From the NCBI GenBank assembly GCA_049644345.1, contig JBARRS010000025.1, positions 1 to 6,053 of the forward strand: a DNA stretch of 6,053 nucleotides, given 5' to 3'. Of the stretch, positions 1 through 5,334 are shown piece after piece. This stretch comes from JBARRS01 sp049644345 (GTDB lineage: Bacteria > Actinomycetota > Thermoleophilia > Gaiellales > Gaiellaceae). The notes under the pieces were generated by a model. The model saw only the letters and a program-made list of their open reading frames with translations. It was not told the origin of the DNA and did no database searches. The position numbers and the translations under genes were made by a program. Numbering within the stretch: the first letter of the stretch is position 1; each line of letters opens with the position of its first letter.

Positions 1-968
1 TCTTCCTGGCGATGGGCGCGTCGGTGTTCGCCGTCGCCGGCTCGTCCGGGACGACGTCGCAGTGGCGGCCGCTCCTGAAGGTACCGGGAATCGTCGATGT
101 TGCCGGCCCCCGAGCGGACGGGCGACTCGTGCTCAGCACGCACGGCGGCCTGTTTCTCCTCCGCTCCGGGAATTCGCTCCAACCCTTCGCGCGGGGTCCG
201 CAGGGATACCTGGGGTCTGTAGGCGAGCCGTATCTCACGTTGTCGCCGGGGCGCCGGCTTCCTTCGGCGAAGTGCTCGTTCCGTCGGGACGACGTCTTCA
301 TTCTCGAGCCGGGCTCCAAGCCGGGGGTCATCCGGGTAGACCGCAGCGGGCGCAGCCGGCGCTTCACGGACTTTCCCTCGGGCTCCTTTCCGGCCGGGAT
401 CGCGTTCGACGGAGTCGGCCGGTTTGGGTTTCGCCTCCTCGTCACCTCGTCGGCCGGGGGGAAGACGACCCTCTACGCGATTGACTGCCGGGGCCGTCCC
501 AGGGTGGTGACTCACGACGCGCCGGTGGTCGAGGGAGGAATCGCCGTTGCGCCACGGTCGTTCGGGCGCTTCGCCGGCGAGCTGATCGCGGCCGACGAGC
601 ACAGTGGACGGATCTTTGCCTTCGGATCGCGCGGAGTCGTGCGCTTGGTGGCCGAGTCCGGACTTCCCGCCGGCGGCGACATCGGGGTCGAAGCACTCGG
701 TTTCGTGCCGCGCGGCGGCGGCGCCGGCTACCTGGCGGACCTCGGAGCACCCGGTTCGCCGACAGTCGGGACCGACAGCCTGCTCGTCCTCCAGGGCCGC
801 GACCTGGCGCGCGCTCGCCTGCGAGCCGGGGACCTCGTCGGGGCGACCGAGGCGGGCGCAAGGACGATTGCCCTCCGCTGCGCGCGCCGCTGCACCATCC
901 GGCGTGTCGGCGTTGGCCCCGTCGCCACGCACGGCGAAGGGCATATCACGTTTGCCCTCAGTCGCTGA
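1..968 (+). CDS. Exported hypothetical protein, propeller/NHL-like (5' end outside window)
   Basis: I do not recognise a named family. The frame is open to the left edge. The first ATG, at 12, sits inside a small-residue hydrophobic stretch (FLAMGASVFAVAG) that looks like the end of a signal peptide, so the true start is probably upstream and the protein is probably secreted or surface-exposed. About 320 residues are visible. The body is rich in Gly and short beta segments, with recurring phrases of the form 'G-x-hydrophobic-x-V-D/A-x-x-G-R' (for example VIRVDRSGRSRRF, TLYAIDCRGRPRVV, IFAFGSRGVVRLV). This is the texture of NHL/SMP-30-type beta-propellers, which read as repeated 'value of a point' blades. 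A CxxxC pair (LRCARRCTIR) lies near residues 290-294, close to the C-terminus. TGA at 966-968 runs directly into a terminator hairpin. The propeller assignment is inference from repeat texture; the reading frame itself is secure. Confidence 0.72.
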   Translation, partial: FLAMGASVFAVAGSSGTTSQWRPLLKVPGIVDVAGPRADGRLVLSTHGGLFLLRSGNSLQPFARGPQGYLGSVGEPYLTLSPGRRLPSAKCSFRRDDVFILEPGSKPGVIRVDRSGRSRRFTDFPSGSFPAGIAFDGVGRFGFRLLVTSSAGGKTTLYAIDCRGRPRVVTHDAPVVEGGIAVAPRSFGRFAGELIAADEHSGRIFAFGSRGVVRLVAESGLPAGGDIGVEALGFVPRGGGAGYLADLGAPGSPTVGTDSLLVLQGRDLARARLRAGDLVGATEAGARTIALRCARRCTIRRVGVGPVATHGEGHITFALSR

Positions 969-1006
969 GCGTCGGCAAGGAGCGTAAGCCGATGCTGTGT
1001 TTGTCT
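968..1006 (+). terminator. Intrinsic terminator after the propeller-like gene
   Basis: A 9-bp stem pairs 968-976 with 988-996 (one G-T wobble, 11-nt loop AAGGAGCGTAA) and is followed by the T-rich tract GTGTTTGTCT. It begins at the last base of the stop codon. On the opposite strand the same hairpin lies just past the SRPBCC stop but lacks a T-run there, so bidirectional action is only possible. Confidence 0.65.
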
Positions 1007-1008
1007 CC

Positions 1009-1479
1009 CTACATCTCGCCGGTGATCCAGGGATCGGAGCCCGGGTCTCCGCCGCCCGCTGCGATCACGAGCCGCTCGAGGTAGTGATCCCAGCCGTGCC
1101 CGTGGGACTGCGCCGCGTCGGTGCTCGGCAGGTCTCGATGCGTGAACCGCAGCCGGGTGCCGTCGCCCTCCGGTATCAGCTCGATCTCGATAGTGGTCGA
1201 GCCGGGTGGAACCGGATTCGGGCCGTCCTCGCCAGGGTCCCAGCCCCAGGTGTGGACGAGTCGCCGCGGCGGCTCGAGCTCGAGAAACTCGCCGCGGGCC
1301 GTGTTGTTCGGAATCACGTCGACCTGGTAGAGGCCGCCTGGACGCGGATCGAACACGACACGCTGACCCATCCAGAGCATCGCCTTGTCCGGGTCGACGA
1401 GGAACTCCCATACGGTTTCCGGGCTTGCGGCAATCGTGATCTCACGCTGGATCGAGACCTTCTCAGTCGTGCTTTCCAT
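1009..1479 (-). CDS. SRPBCC/AHSA1-family (START-like fold) protein
   Basis: This 156-aa protein has the usual length and layout of the AHSA1 branch of the SRPBCC (Bet v1-like) superfamily, whose members form a cavity for hydrophobic ligands. The N-terminal strand VSIQREITIAASPETVWEFL (residues 8-27) is the classic opening: strand, then 'ASPETVW' leading into helix 1. FDPRPGGLYQVDV (43-55) and LVHTWGWDPG in the middle, and GHGWDHYLERL near the C-terminus, match the family's core strands and its long final helix. It is probably cytosolic, since there is no signal or membrane segment. The ATG at 1479 is preceded by AAAGGAGA (1489-1496 on the other strand), 9 nt away. It overlaps the 3' end of the ArsR gene by 17 nt, so the two are almost certainly co-transcribed and translationally coupled. 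ArsR-SRPBCC pairs are very common in actinobacteria; the ligand is unknown. Confidence 0.93.
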   Translation of the reverse strand: MESTTEKVSIQREITIAASPETVWEFLVDPDKAMLWMGQRVVFDPRPGGLYQVDVIPNNTARGEFLELEPPRRLVHTWGWDPGEDGPNPVPPGSTTIEIELIPEGDGTRLRFTHRDLPSTDAAQSHGHGWDHYLERLVIAAGGGDPGSDPWITGEM

Positions 1480-1783
1480 CGGCTTGTCTCTCCTTTCGTT
1501 CGGCTTCCCGTTTGAGCGCCTCCAGGCGCTCGCCCCAGAACTCGTCGAGGAATGCCTTCAGCTCGGCCAGTCCCTGGGGGCGCGCTGTGTAGAGGCGCTT
1601 CGTCCCGTTGCGTCGCTCATCCACCAGCCCCGCCTCCTTGAGCACGCCCAGATGCTGGGAGACCGCCGGCCACGTGATCTCGAAGTGCGACGCGATCTCC
1701 CCGGCAGAGAGCTCGGCATCCCAGACGAGCCGCAGGATCTGCCGCCGCCGGGGCTCGGCGATCGCTCTCAGTGCGGCCTCCAT
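1463..1783 (-). CDS. ArsR-family winged-helix transcriptional repressor
   Basis: A 106-aa protein with one winged-helix domain. Residues 5-20 (LRAIAEPRRRQILRLV) are the ArsR opening helix. SAGEIASHFEITWPAVSQHLGVLKEAGLV (26-54) is the helix-turn-helix, with the hallmark 'VSQHLGVLKEAGLV' recognition helix. The wing follows at 55-65 (DERRNGTKRLY). The C-terminal tail (70-106) is a charged helix. The protein contains no cysteine, so it lacks the CxC metal site of ArsR/SmtB sensors and belongs with the non-metal ArsR regulators paired to SRPBCC proteins. ATG at 1783 has only a weak AGGA 5 nt upstream. It is first in the operon, overlaps the SRPBCC gene by 17 nt, and is divergent from the ferritin-like gene. 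The tandem dyad directly upstream is the likely autoregulatory operator. The inducing signal cannot be read from sequence. Confidence 0.95.
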   Translation of the reverse strand: MEAALRAIAEPRRRQILRLVWDAELSAGEIASHFEITWPAVSQHLGVLKEAGLVDERRNGTKRLYTARPQGLAELKAFLDEFWGERLEALKREAERKERQADGKHD

Positions 1784-1793
1784 TGAGTCCTAT

Positions 1794-1825
1794 CTAAGCA
1801 TACGCTTAACTAAGCTTCAACTTAA
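1794..1825. promoter_or_regulatory. Tandem operator: two 16-bp dyads between arsR and the ferritin-like gene
   Basis: Two directly abutting 16-bp units, CTAAGCATACGCTTAA (1794-1809) and CTAAGCTTCAACTTAA (1810-1825), match at 12 of 16 positions. Each contains a perfect inverted repeat TAAG-N6-CTTA. The junction also makes GCTTA-AC-TAAGC, so dyads overlap at two registers. The block is a sharp AT-rich island in GC-rich DNA, 11 bp upstream of the arsR start. ArsR dimers typically bind short dyads of this type over their own promoter. It is seen directly in sequence; the binding protein is inferred from position. Confidence 0.72.
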
Positions 1826-1888
1826 ATACTACGGCAAACCGGTCCGGCCCGGCACCCGTATGCCTGGTGTCCGTCTTCGGTCGAGAAG

Positions 1889-1894
1889 AGGAGG
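1889..1894 (+). promoter_or_regulatory. Ribosome binding site AGGAGG of the ferritin-like gene
   Basis: AGGAGG lies 5 nt before ATG 1900. It settles the start at 1900 rather than the in-frame GTG at 1867, which would add 11 charged residues (SVFGREEEET) ahead of the Tat signal. Confidence 0.85.
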
Positions 1895-1899
1895 AGACC

Positions 1900-3006
1900 A
1901 TGGAACAACGACCGAACACAAGGGCAGGCACAAGCACCCGTCGTTCCTTCTTGCTCACAGGAGCGGCGGCAGGCGCCGGGGTCATGGGTTCCGGGCTGTT
2001 GGCCAAAGCGGCACCGGCGCTCGCCGATGCCACAAGCGCGGATCTCACACCGGGGGACGCAGCCATCCTGAGATTCTTGGCTGCTGCCGAGATCCTCGAG
2101 ACCGACGCATGGCAGCAGTACAACGAGCTCGGCGGCATCCAGGACAGTGAGGTCCCAGGGGGGAGTGGAAGTGCGGCCTACACCGCTGCCCTGCAAGTGC
2201 TGGATTCGGACATGGACCAGTACATCCACGACAACACCGAGGACGAGCTCACCCACTTCACGTTCATCAATGCCTACCTAGCTTCCAAGGGGGCGAGCCC
2301 CGTCAGTCTGGATCGGTTTCGCACGTTGCCGGGCAGCAAGGCAACCGGCGCCCAGAAGATCAAACGGCTCACCAACCTGATGCAGCTCACCGTGGACACG
2401 AGCTGGTGGACCCGGTACCGCAGCCGCACCAAGAACCCCGATTTTGGTGACACGTTCCCGCAAGCGGTCCCAGGTTTGAGCACGGGGCAGTTTCCGGCGA
2501 TTCCGCGACACGATCGCGACCTCCGGCCCCCGGATCACCTCCAAGCGATCGCCAACACGGCGGGATTCCACTTTGCGTTCATCGAGCAAGGTGGCACCAG
2601 CCTCTACCCGGCGCTGGCGCAGCGGGTCACCGATCCGGAAGTGCTGCGCATCTTGCTCAGCATCGGCCCAACCGAGACAGCCCATTTTCAGACGTGGCAC
2701 GACAAGGCAGGCAATGCGCCTCCCTTGACCGACCCCACGAATGGGTTGGTATTTCCGAACCTCAACAGCGCTCCCTTTGGCGGGGAGGACTTCCAGACCA
2801 ACCTGATCATGCCCGAGCCCACGATCTTCCTCCGACGCACGTTCCCGGTCTGTTCGATCATTCGGCCGAGCGAGACGGAAGGGGCCGCAATGGGGGCAGT
2901 CAAGGCCTTGACCGCCAATGGGCTGTTCATCGGCCAATCGCCGTCATTTTTCGCCGTCCTACACGATCTGGCAGCGGCGGCAGATGCGGCCCAGCGCGGG
3001 GCTTGA
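1900..3006 (+). CDS. Tat-exported ferritin-like domain protein
   Basis: A 368-aa protein. Residues 1-44 form a twin-arginine signal: RR at 14-15 in STRRSFLLTG, then an Ala/Gly-rich hydrophobic core and a cleavage-like PALADA. The protein is therefore probably folded with its cofactor before export. The mature part carries two helical pairs with a carboxylate/histidine pattern typical of ferritin-like diiron proteins (the Ferritin_2 type): helix 1 around E64/E67 (AAAEILETDAW), ExxH at E116-H119 (EDELTHF), a helix with E229 (FAFIEQGGTSLY), and a second ExxH at E259-H262 (TETAHFQTW). The segment between the two pairs (about 135-220) is an insertion rich in Pro, Arg and aromatic residues. Redox or iron handling outside the membrane is the family-level expectation; substrate and physiological role are unknown. 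It is transcribed away from arsR with the tandem dyad between them, so ArsR may control it too. It ends at a strong terminator. Confidence 0.88.
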   Translation: MEQRPNTRAGTSTRRSFLLTGAAAGAGVMGSGLLAKAAPALADATSADLTPGDAAILRFLAAAEILETDAWQQYNELGGIQDSEVPGGSGSAAYTAALQVLDSDMDQYIHDNTEDELTHFTFINAYLASKGASPVSLDRFRTLPGSKATGAQKIKRLTNLMQLTVDTSWWTRYRSRTKNPDFGDTFPQAVPGLSTGQFPAIPRHDRDLRPPDHLQAIANTAGFHFAFIEQGGTSLYPALAQRVTDPEVLRILLSIGPTETAHFQTWHDKAGNAPPLTDPTNGLVFPNLNSAPFGGEDFQTNLIMPEPTIFLRRTFPVCSIIRPSETEGAAMGAVKALTANGLFIGQSPSFFAVLHDLAAAADAAQRGA

Positions 3007-3049
3007 GGGGCAACCGCGCGCTAACGATCACAGCTCGACCGCACCACAA

Positions 3050-3086
3050 CGCGAGGCCCCCTTCGAGGGGCCTCGCGTCTTGTCTC
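3050..3086 (+). terminator. Strong intrinsic terminator after the ferritin-like gene
   Basis: A perfect 11-bp GC-rich stem pairs CGCGAGGCCCC (3050-3060) with GGGGCCTCGCG (3067-3077), with a 6-nt loop CTTCGA containing TTCG. It is followed by the T-rich tract TCTTGTCT. It lies 44 nt past the ferritin-like stop and separates that gene from the YciI-like gene. Confidence 0.88.
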
Positions 3087-3122
3087 GGGCGCCTCGCGCA
3101 TAACCGCCGCTACCGTGCCGAG

Positions 3123-3470
3123 GTGCAGTTCGACCGATTCACGGTCGCCTTGCTGATTTTGCAGCCCGACGCTCCGGACCTGGATGAGGAGGCAGCGGCT
3201 GCGTTGCAGGACGCCCACATGGCGCACCTTGCCGACCTCCACGAGGCCGGCCACCTGCTCGCAGCCGGCCCCCTGTTCGACGAGAAGTTCCGGGGACTGT
3301 CGATCCTCAACGTCGAGCCGGAGCGCGCCCGCGAGCTAAAAGAACAGGACCCCGCCGTCCGGGCCGGGCGCTTTTCGGTCAAGGTCATTCCCTGGATCGT
3401 CCCAGGCGGCGCGCTCGCCTTCTCTCCCGCCCACTTTCCCCGCTCGGCGGCGGAAGCCGATAGCGACTGA
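3123..3470 (+). CDS. YciI-family protein
   Basis: A 115-aa protein of the YciI/YCII-related (ferredoxin-like, dimeric alpha+beta barrel) family. Strand 1 is FTVALLIL (6-13), followed by helix DAHMAHLADLHEAGHLLAAGPL (30-51) with the family's 'H-x-x-H-L-x-x-L...G-x-L-L-x-A-G-P' pattern. FRGLSILNV (56-64) is a core strand, and ARELKEQDPAVRAGRFSVKVIPW (69-91) carries the characteristic 'DP-x-V-x-A-G' signature. His32 and Asp76 occupy the positions of the conserved His-Asp pair proposed as catalytic in YciI proteins. The last 20 residues are a low-complexity tail. The GTG at 3123 is chosen because it places the first strand at the N-terminus as in relatives. There is no Shine-Dalgarno, and the frame stays open upstream into the ferritin gene, so the start is somewhat uncertain. 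The biochemical role of most YciI proteins is unknown. Confidence 0.87.
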   Translation: MQFDRFTVALLILQPDAPDLDEEAAAALQDAHMAHLADLHEAGHLLAAGPLFDEKFRGLSILNVEPERARELKEQDPAVRAGRFSVKVIPWIVPGGALAFSPAHFPRSAAEADSD

Positions 3471-3494
3471 TCCCTCGATGCGTTTCCCGCGCGT

Positions 3495-4307
3495 TTAGGT
3501 CGGTCTCGGAGCCCTGCGCCGCTGACCGCGGACCGAGAAGCCTGCGCCCATGATCAGCAGGGCGATTCCGCCGGCGATTCCTGCGGTCGAGGGGCTGGGA
3601 GCCGAGATGTCGACTCCCCCTCCGCCGGCCGTCGGCTGGCCGGCCTGGTCCCTGATCGCAGCGGAAGACGCATCCCTCACGGACTGCGGGGCCGAATCCC
3701 AGATCTGCTTCGCCGTGAGGCCCCCGGTCTGAGGGCCGCTGCTCGCCGCGTCGCTGATCAGAGGGGTTATCTCCGCGGAAGACGCGGCCCTCACCGATTG
3801 CGGGGCCGAATCCCAGATCTGCTGGGCCGTCAGTCCCCCGGTTGCCGAGCCGCTGCTCGCAGCGTCGCTGATCATCTCGATCGCCGGTGGCGAGCCGCCA
3901 CCGGTGTCGAACGGCCGCGCCGCTGCTTGACCGGCGATCCCGGCCGCCGCGGTAGCCGCGACAGTCAGTACGAGGACGCGCTCGCGCAGCCCGTGCGCCT
4001 CGACGTCCGACTCCTCGAGCGCCTGCTCGAGCTCCTGCCGATCGAACTGCAGCGCGATCTCGTCGCCCTCGGTCGTCCGAAGCAGCTCCTCGAGATCCTG
4101 GCGGTCCCAAGCGACGCTGATCGTGTGGGCCTCGACGTCCGCTCCGCCTTCTTCGGGGACACGCGCCACGTCGATGAAGAGCTCGGGGCTTTCCTTCGAG
4201 CGCAGAGCGCGCTCGACCTCGTCGCGTGGGATCGTAGTTGTGACGCCGCGCCCGTCGAAGTCACGGGCAGCGTCGACGAGCTTTGCTCTGCTCGCAGCGT
4301 CCGCCAT
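3495..4307 (-). CDS. Unrecognised bitopic membrane protein with tandem 38-residue repeats
   Basis: I do not recognise this 270-aa protein. ATG 4307 is chosen for its AGGAG 5 nt upstream; the frame is open to 4493, but that extension is Arg-rich and unconvincing. Residues 1-110 are charged and hold three strand-helix-like units with related helices: PRDEVERAL (27-35), DRQDLEELL (68-76) and DRQELEQAL (89-97). The motif DVEAH occurs twice (57-61 and 101-105). A hydrophobic segment at about 111-130 (VLVLTVAATAAAGIAGQAAA) could span the membrane or act as an internal signal. Then come two 38-residue repeats (146-183 and 184-221; 30 of 38 identical) sharing ISDAASSG, GGLTA and IWDSAPQSVR. A Gly/Pro/Ser linker leads to a second hydrophobic segment (about 242-259) and a basic tail with RRR (263-265). 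The expected topology is N-terminus inside, repeats outside, C-terminus inside. It is convergent to the YciI gene. Function is unknown. Confidence 0.82.
   Translation of the reverse strand: MADAASRAKLVDAARDFDGRGVTTTIPRDEVERALRSKESPELFIDVARVPEEGGADVEAHTISVAWDRQDLEELLRTTEGDEIALQFDRQELEQALEESDVEAHGLRERVLVLTVAATAAAGIAGQAAARPFDTGGGSPPAIEMISDAASSGSATGGLTAQQIWDSAPQSVRAASSAEITPLISDAASSGPQTGGLTAKQIWDSAPQSVRDASSAAIRDQAGQPTAGGGGVDISAPSPSTAGIAGGIALLIMGAGFSVRGQRRRAPRPT
3645..3872 (-). repeat. Tandem 114-bp in-frame repeat (2 copies)
   Basis: Two adjacent 114-bp units (3759-3872 and 3645-3758) encode residues 146-183 and 184-221 of the membrane protein. The register is exact, with no gap, and 30 of 38 residues are identical. 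This indicates an in-frame duplication that has since diverged mainly at the C-terminal end of each unit and at two positions just after ISDAASSG. Confidence 0.9.
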
Positions 4308-4312
4308 GATCG

Positions 4313-4317
4313 CTCCT
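4313..4317 (-). promoter_or_regulatory. Ribosome binding site of the repeat membrane protein
   Basis: AGGAG within GAGAGGAGCGATC, 5 nt before ATG 4307. It decides the start against the upstream in-frame candidates as far as 4493. Confidence 0.75.
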
Positions 4318-4401
4318 CTCGCGTCGAGTGCCGTCCACACGACGGCCCGGGCACTCTCGATCTTCCCACCGAAGCCCGAGAAAGGCAACGAGAGTCGCTG
4401 G

Positions 4402-4432
4402 CTGTTTCTCCTTCGTCGTGACGTGGAAACAG
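4402..4432. repeat. Inverted repeat in the divergent intergenic region
   Basis: Perfect 7-bp arms CTGTTTC (4402-4408) and GAAACAG (4426-4432) enclose 17 nt that contain a smaller dyad CGTC-GT-GACG (4414-4423). It lies 95-125 bp upstream of the membrane-protein start. It could be an operator or a chance hairpin; there is no T-run on either side. Confidence 0.4.
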
Positions 4433-4695
4433 TGCCGCGTGCTGCCACGCCTTCAGCGACTGCCAGACGAACGGGCCGTGGGGCCAAGTACACCGTTGAC
4501 GAAGCCGCGCGTCGTCACGCCGCCTGCCCGGACGAGGAGACGCAGGACACCGGCGTCGCCTACGCGCGCTTCCCACCTTCAGAGCCGACGCCCTATCGCG
4601 ACGGCCTGTTGCCCAGCTAGATCGGCGAGCAGAGCGTAAGTTTTCACGGCCCAGCGCGTCATCTCTTGGCTGTTAAGACGGGCAAAACACATCCC

Positions 4696-4703
4696 AGAGG
4701 TGA
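4696..4703 (+). promoter_or_regulatory. Ribosome binding site of the 69-aa gene
   Basis: AGAGGTGA, close to the full anti-Shine-Dalgarno complement, lies 4 nt before GTG 4708. It favours this start over the upstream in-frame candidate at 4666. Confidence 0.7.
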
Positions 4704-4707
4704 AATC

Positions 4708-4917
4708 GTGAGACCAATTACCTACAGGCTGAAAGATCAGCTCGGCACGTGGGCAAGCGTCGGCGCCGAGCAAGAGAGTGGCGCCACTTGGATCAGCGTC
4801 GGCTCGTCGGCAGAGCCAACGGAAACGTTCATGCCACCCGAGCATGCGCGCGAACTGGCATCCGCGTTGCTAATGGCAGCGGACGTGGCTGAGGCGGCGC
4901 CTCCGCCCGGCGATTAG
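4708..4917 (+). CDS. Small hypothetical protein (69 aa)
   Basis: Not recognised. The GTG start has a good Shine-Dalgarno. The first half alternates like a small beta-sheet: ITYRLKDQ, TWASVGAEQ, ATWISVGSS and ETFMPP. The second half is an amphipathic helix, PEHARELASALLMAADVAEA (about residues 44-63), and the end is a Pro/Gly tail. This strand-strand-strand-helix plan, with an acidic 'x-P-E-x-A-R-E-L-A-x-A-L' helix, recurs in short actinobacterial orphan proteins, some linked to mobile DNA, but I cannot name a family. There is no signal peptide or membrane segment, so it is probably cytosolic. It stands alone: about 400 bp of empty DNA precede it and a separate toxin-antitoxin operon starts 171 bp after it. 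The strand-oriented pattern and ribosome site make it more credible than the frame opposite (4579-4845, minus). Confidence 0.62.
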   Translation: MRPITYRLKDQLGTWASVGAEQESGATWISVGSSAEPTETFMPPEHARELASALLMAADVAEAAPPPGD

Positions 4918-4958
4918 TTCGAGCGCCTCAGCTCAATAAACCGAGACGGCGTCTTTGG
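4888..4958 (+). other. Inverted repeats at the end of the 69-aa gene; possible weak terminator
   Basis: Perfect 9-bp arms GCTGAGGCG (4888-4896) and CGCCTCAGC (4924-4932) bracket the stop codon with a 27-nt loop. A smaller hairpin, AGAC-GGC-GTCT (4944-4954), follows and is trailed by only three Ts. Both could help end transcription, but neither has a proper T-run. Confidence 0.3.
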
Positions 4959-5058
4959 CTCAACTGCGCGAGCCGGAGACCATGGGCGCAACTTGTCAGT
5001 GCGCAAACCGCGCTGTGCTGCGCGCGGACGCGCTCGACCTCAACTCGAGTTCCGAGCT

Positions 5059-5079
5059 TGTAGTGCAGAATGCGCTACA
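5059..5079. promoter_or_regulatory. Likely RHH-antitoxin operator (21-bp inverted repeat)
   Basis: Arms TGTAGTGCA (5059-5067) and TGCGCTACA (5071-5079) around GAA match at 8 of 9 positions. The dyad ends 9 bp before the antitoxin ATG. A second perfect palindrome, AACTCGAGTT (5042-5051), lies 7 bp upstream of it. RHH antitoxins generally autorepress by binding such dyads over their promoter; the link here is inferred from position. Confidence 0.68.
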
Positions 5080-5088
5080 GTTCGGTCG

Positions 5089-5334
5089 ATGGCTGCACCG
5101 CCTCTTTCGCTCCGCCTGGGCCGAGAGGGACTGCGTGCGTTGGACGAGATCGCGCGACGGCGCGGCGTGAGTCGAGCAGAGGCTGCGCGCCAGGCTATTG
5201 CCGAGACCGCAGAGCGAGAGCGTCGACGCAAGGGTCTTGCCGCGGAGGCAGCGGCCCTCGCAAAGAATCCGGATTACGTCCGCGAGGCTCGCGAAGTCGC
5301 CGCGCTCATGGAGCAGCTGCGTGGCCCGCGGTGA
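5089..5334 (+). CDS. Ribbon-helix-helix antitoxin (MazE-like partner of MazF)
   Basis: An 81-aa protein. Residues 4-10 (PLSLRLG) form the DNA-contacting ribbon strand. Helix A follows (REGLRALDEIARRRG, 12-26), then the turn VSR, and helix B (AEAARQAIAETAERE, 30-44): the standard RHH/CopG arrangement. The rest (45-81) is a charged helical tail with KNPDYVREAREVAALMEQL, of the kind that wraps and blocks MazF. It neutralises the downstream toxin and probably represses the operon. ATG 5089 is chosen because it places the ribbon at the N-terminus; longer in-frame starts add a basic low-complexity segment running through the operator dyad. There is no clear Shine-Dalgarno, so the mRNA may be leaderless or nearly so. 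The stop overlaps the toxin gene by 14 nt. Confidence 0.88.
   Translation: MAAPPLSLRLGREGLRALDEIARRRGVSRAEAARQAIAETAERERRRKGLAAEAAALAKNPDYVREAREVAALMEQLRGPR
5310..5313 (+). promoter_or_regulatory. Ribosome binding site of the MazF-like toxin
   Basis: GGAG, 7 nt before GTG 5321 and inside the antitoxin coding sequence. It supports this start and translation coupled to the antitoxin. Confidence 0.65.

Larger units (their letters stand above)
4308..4707. other. Stretch of about 400 bases without a convincing gene
   Basis: Open frames here exist on both strands, but their products are Arg/Pro/Ser-rich, have no ribosome binding site and are continuations of shadow frames from the neighbouring gene. 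The stretch must hold the promoters of two divergent genes, the membrane protein (-) and the 69-aa gene (+). The only structure I see is the inverted repeat at 4402-4432. I find no clear -35/-10 pair. Confidence 0.6.

Noticed and set aside
442..1411. Long minus-strand frames opposite the propeller-like gene (442-861 and 728-1411)
   Set aside because: Their products are Arg/Pro/Ala-rich, have no domain texture or ribosome site, and lie opposite well-supported genes; they are a GC-bias artefact.
997..1786. Plus-strand frames 997-1515 and 1385-1786 opposite the ArsR-SRPBCC operon
   Set aside because: They are antisense to two clearly recognisable families and show no family features themselves.
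2278..2937. Minus-strand frame of 219 codons inside the ferritin-like gene
   Set aside because: It mirrors the coding strand of a gene with a Tat signal and ExxH motifs; no start signal or recognisable product.
3078..3110. TTGTCT-type -35 element for the YciI gene
   Set aside because: The T-rich tract belongs to the terminator, and no -10 hexamer lies at a workable spacing.
2694..3122. Upstream extension of the YciI frame into the ferritin-like gene
   Set aside because: The extension crosses the strong terminator at 3050-3077 and reads as low-complexity basic sequence; YciI proteins start at the first strand.
3645..3872. Possible CRISPR-like or noncoding repeat
   Set aside because: Only two adjoining copies, no spacers, exact codon register, and changes compatible with a protein repeat.
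3385..4110. Minus-strand frame of 241 codons overlapping the membrane-protein gene
   Set aside because: A second frame of the same strand, with an Arg/Gly-rich product that only echoes the 114-bp DNA repeat in another phase.
4123..4639. Plus-strand frames 4123-4620 and 4328-4639
   Set aside because: They run antisense to the membrane-protein gene for much of their length or lack any ribosome site, and give Ser/Arg/Pro-rich products without recognisable features.
4579..4845. Minus-strand frame of 88 codons opposite the 69-aa gene
   Set aside because: No ribosome site and an irregular Trp/Cys/Arg-rich product; the plus-strand frame has a good Shine-Dalgarno and orderly secondary-structure pattern. 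Some doubt remains.
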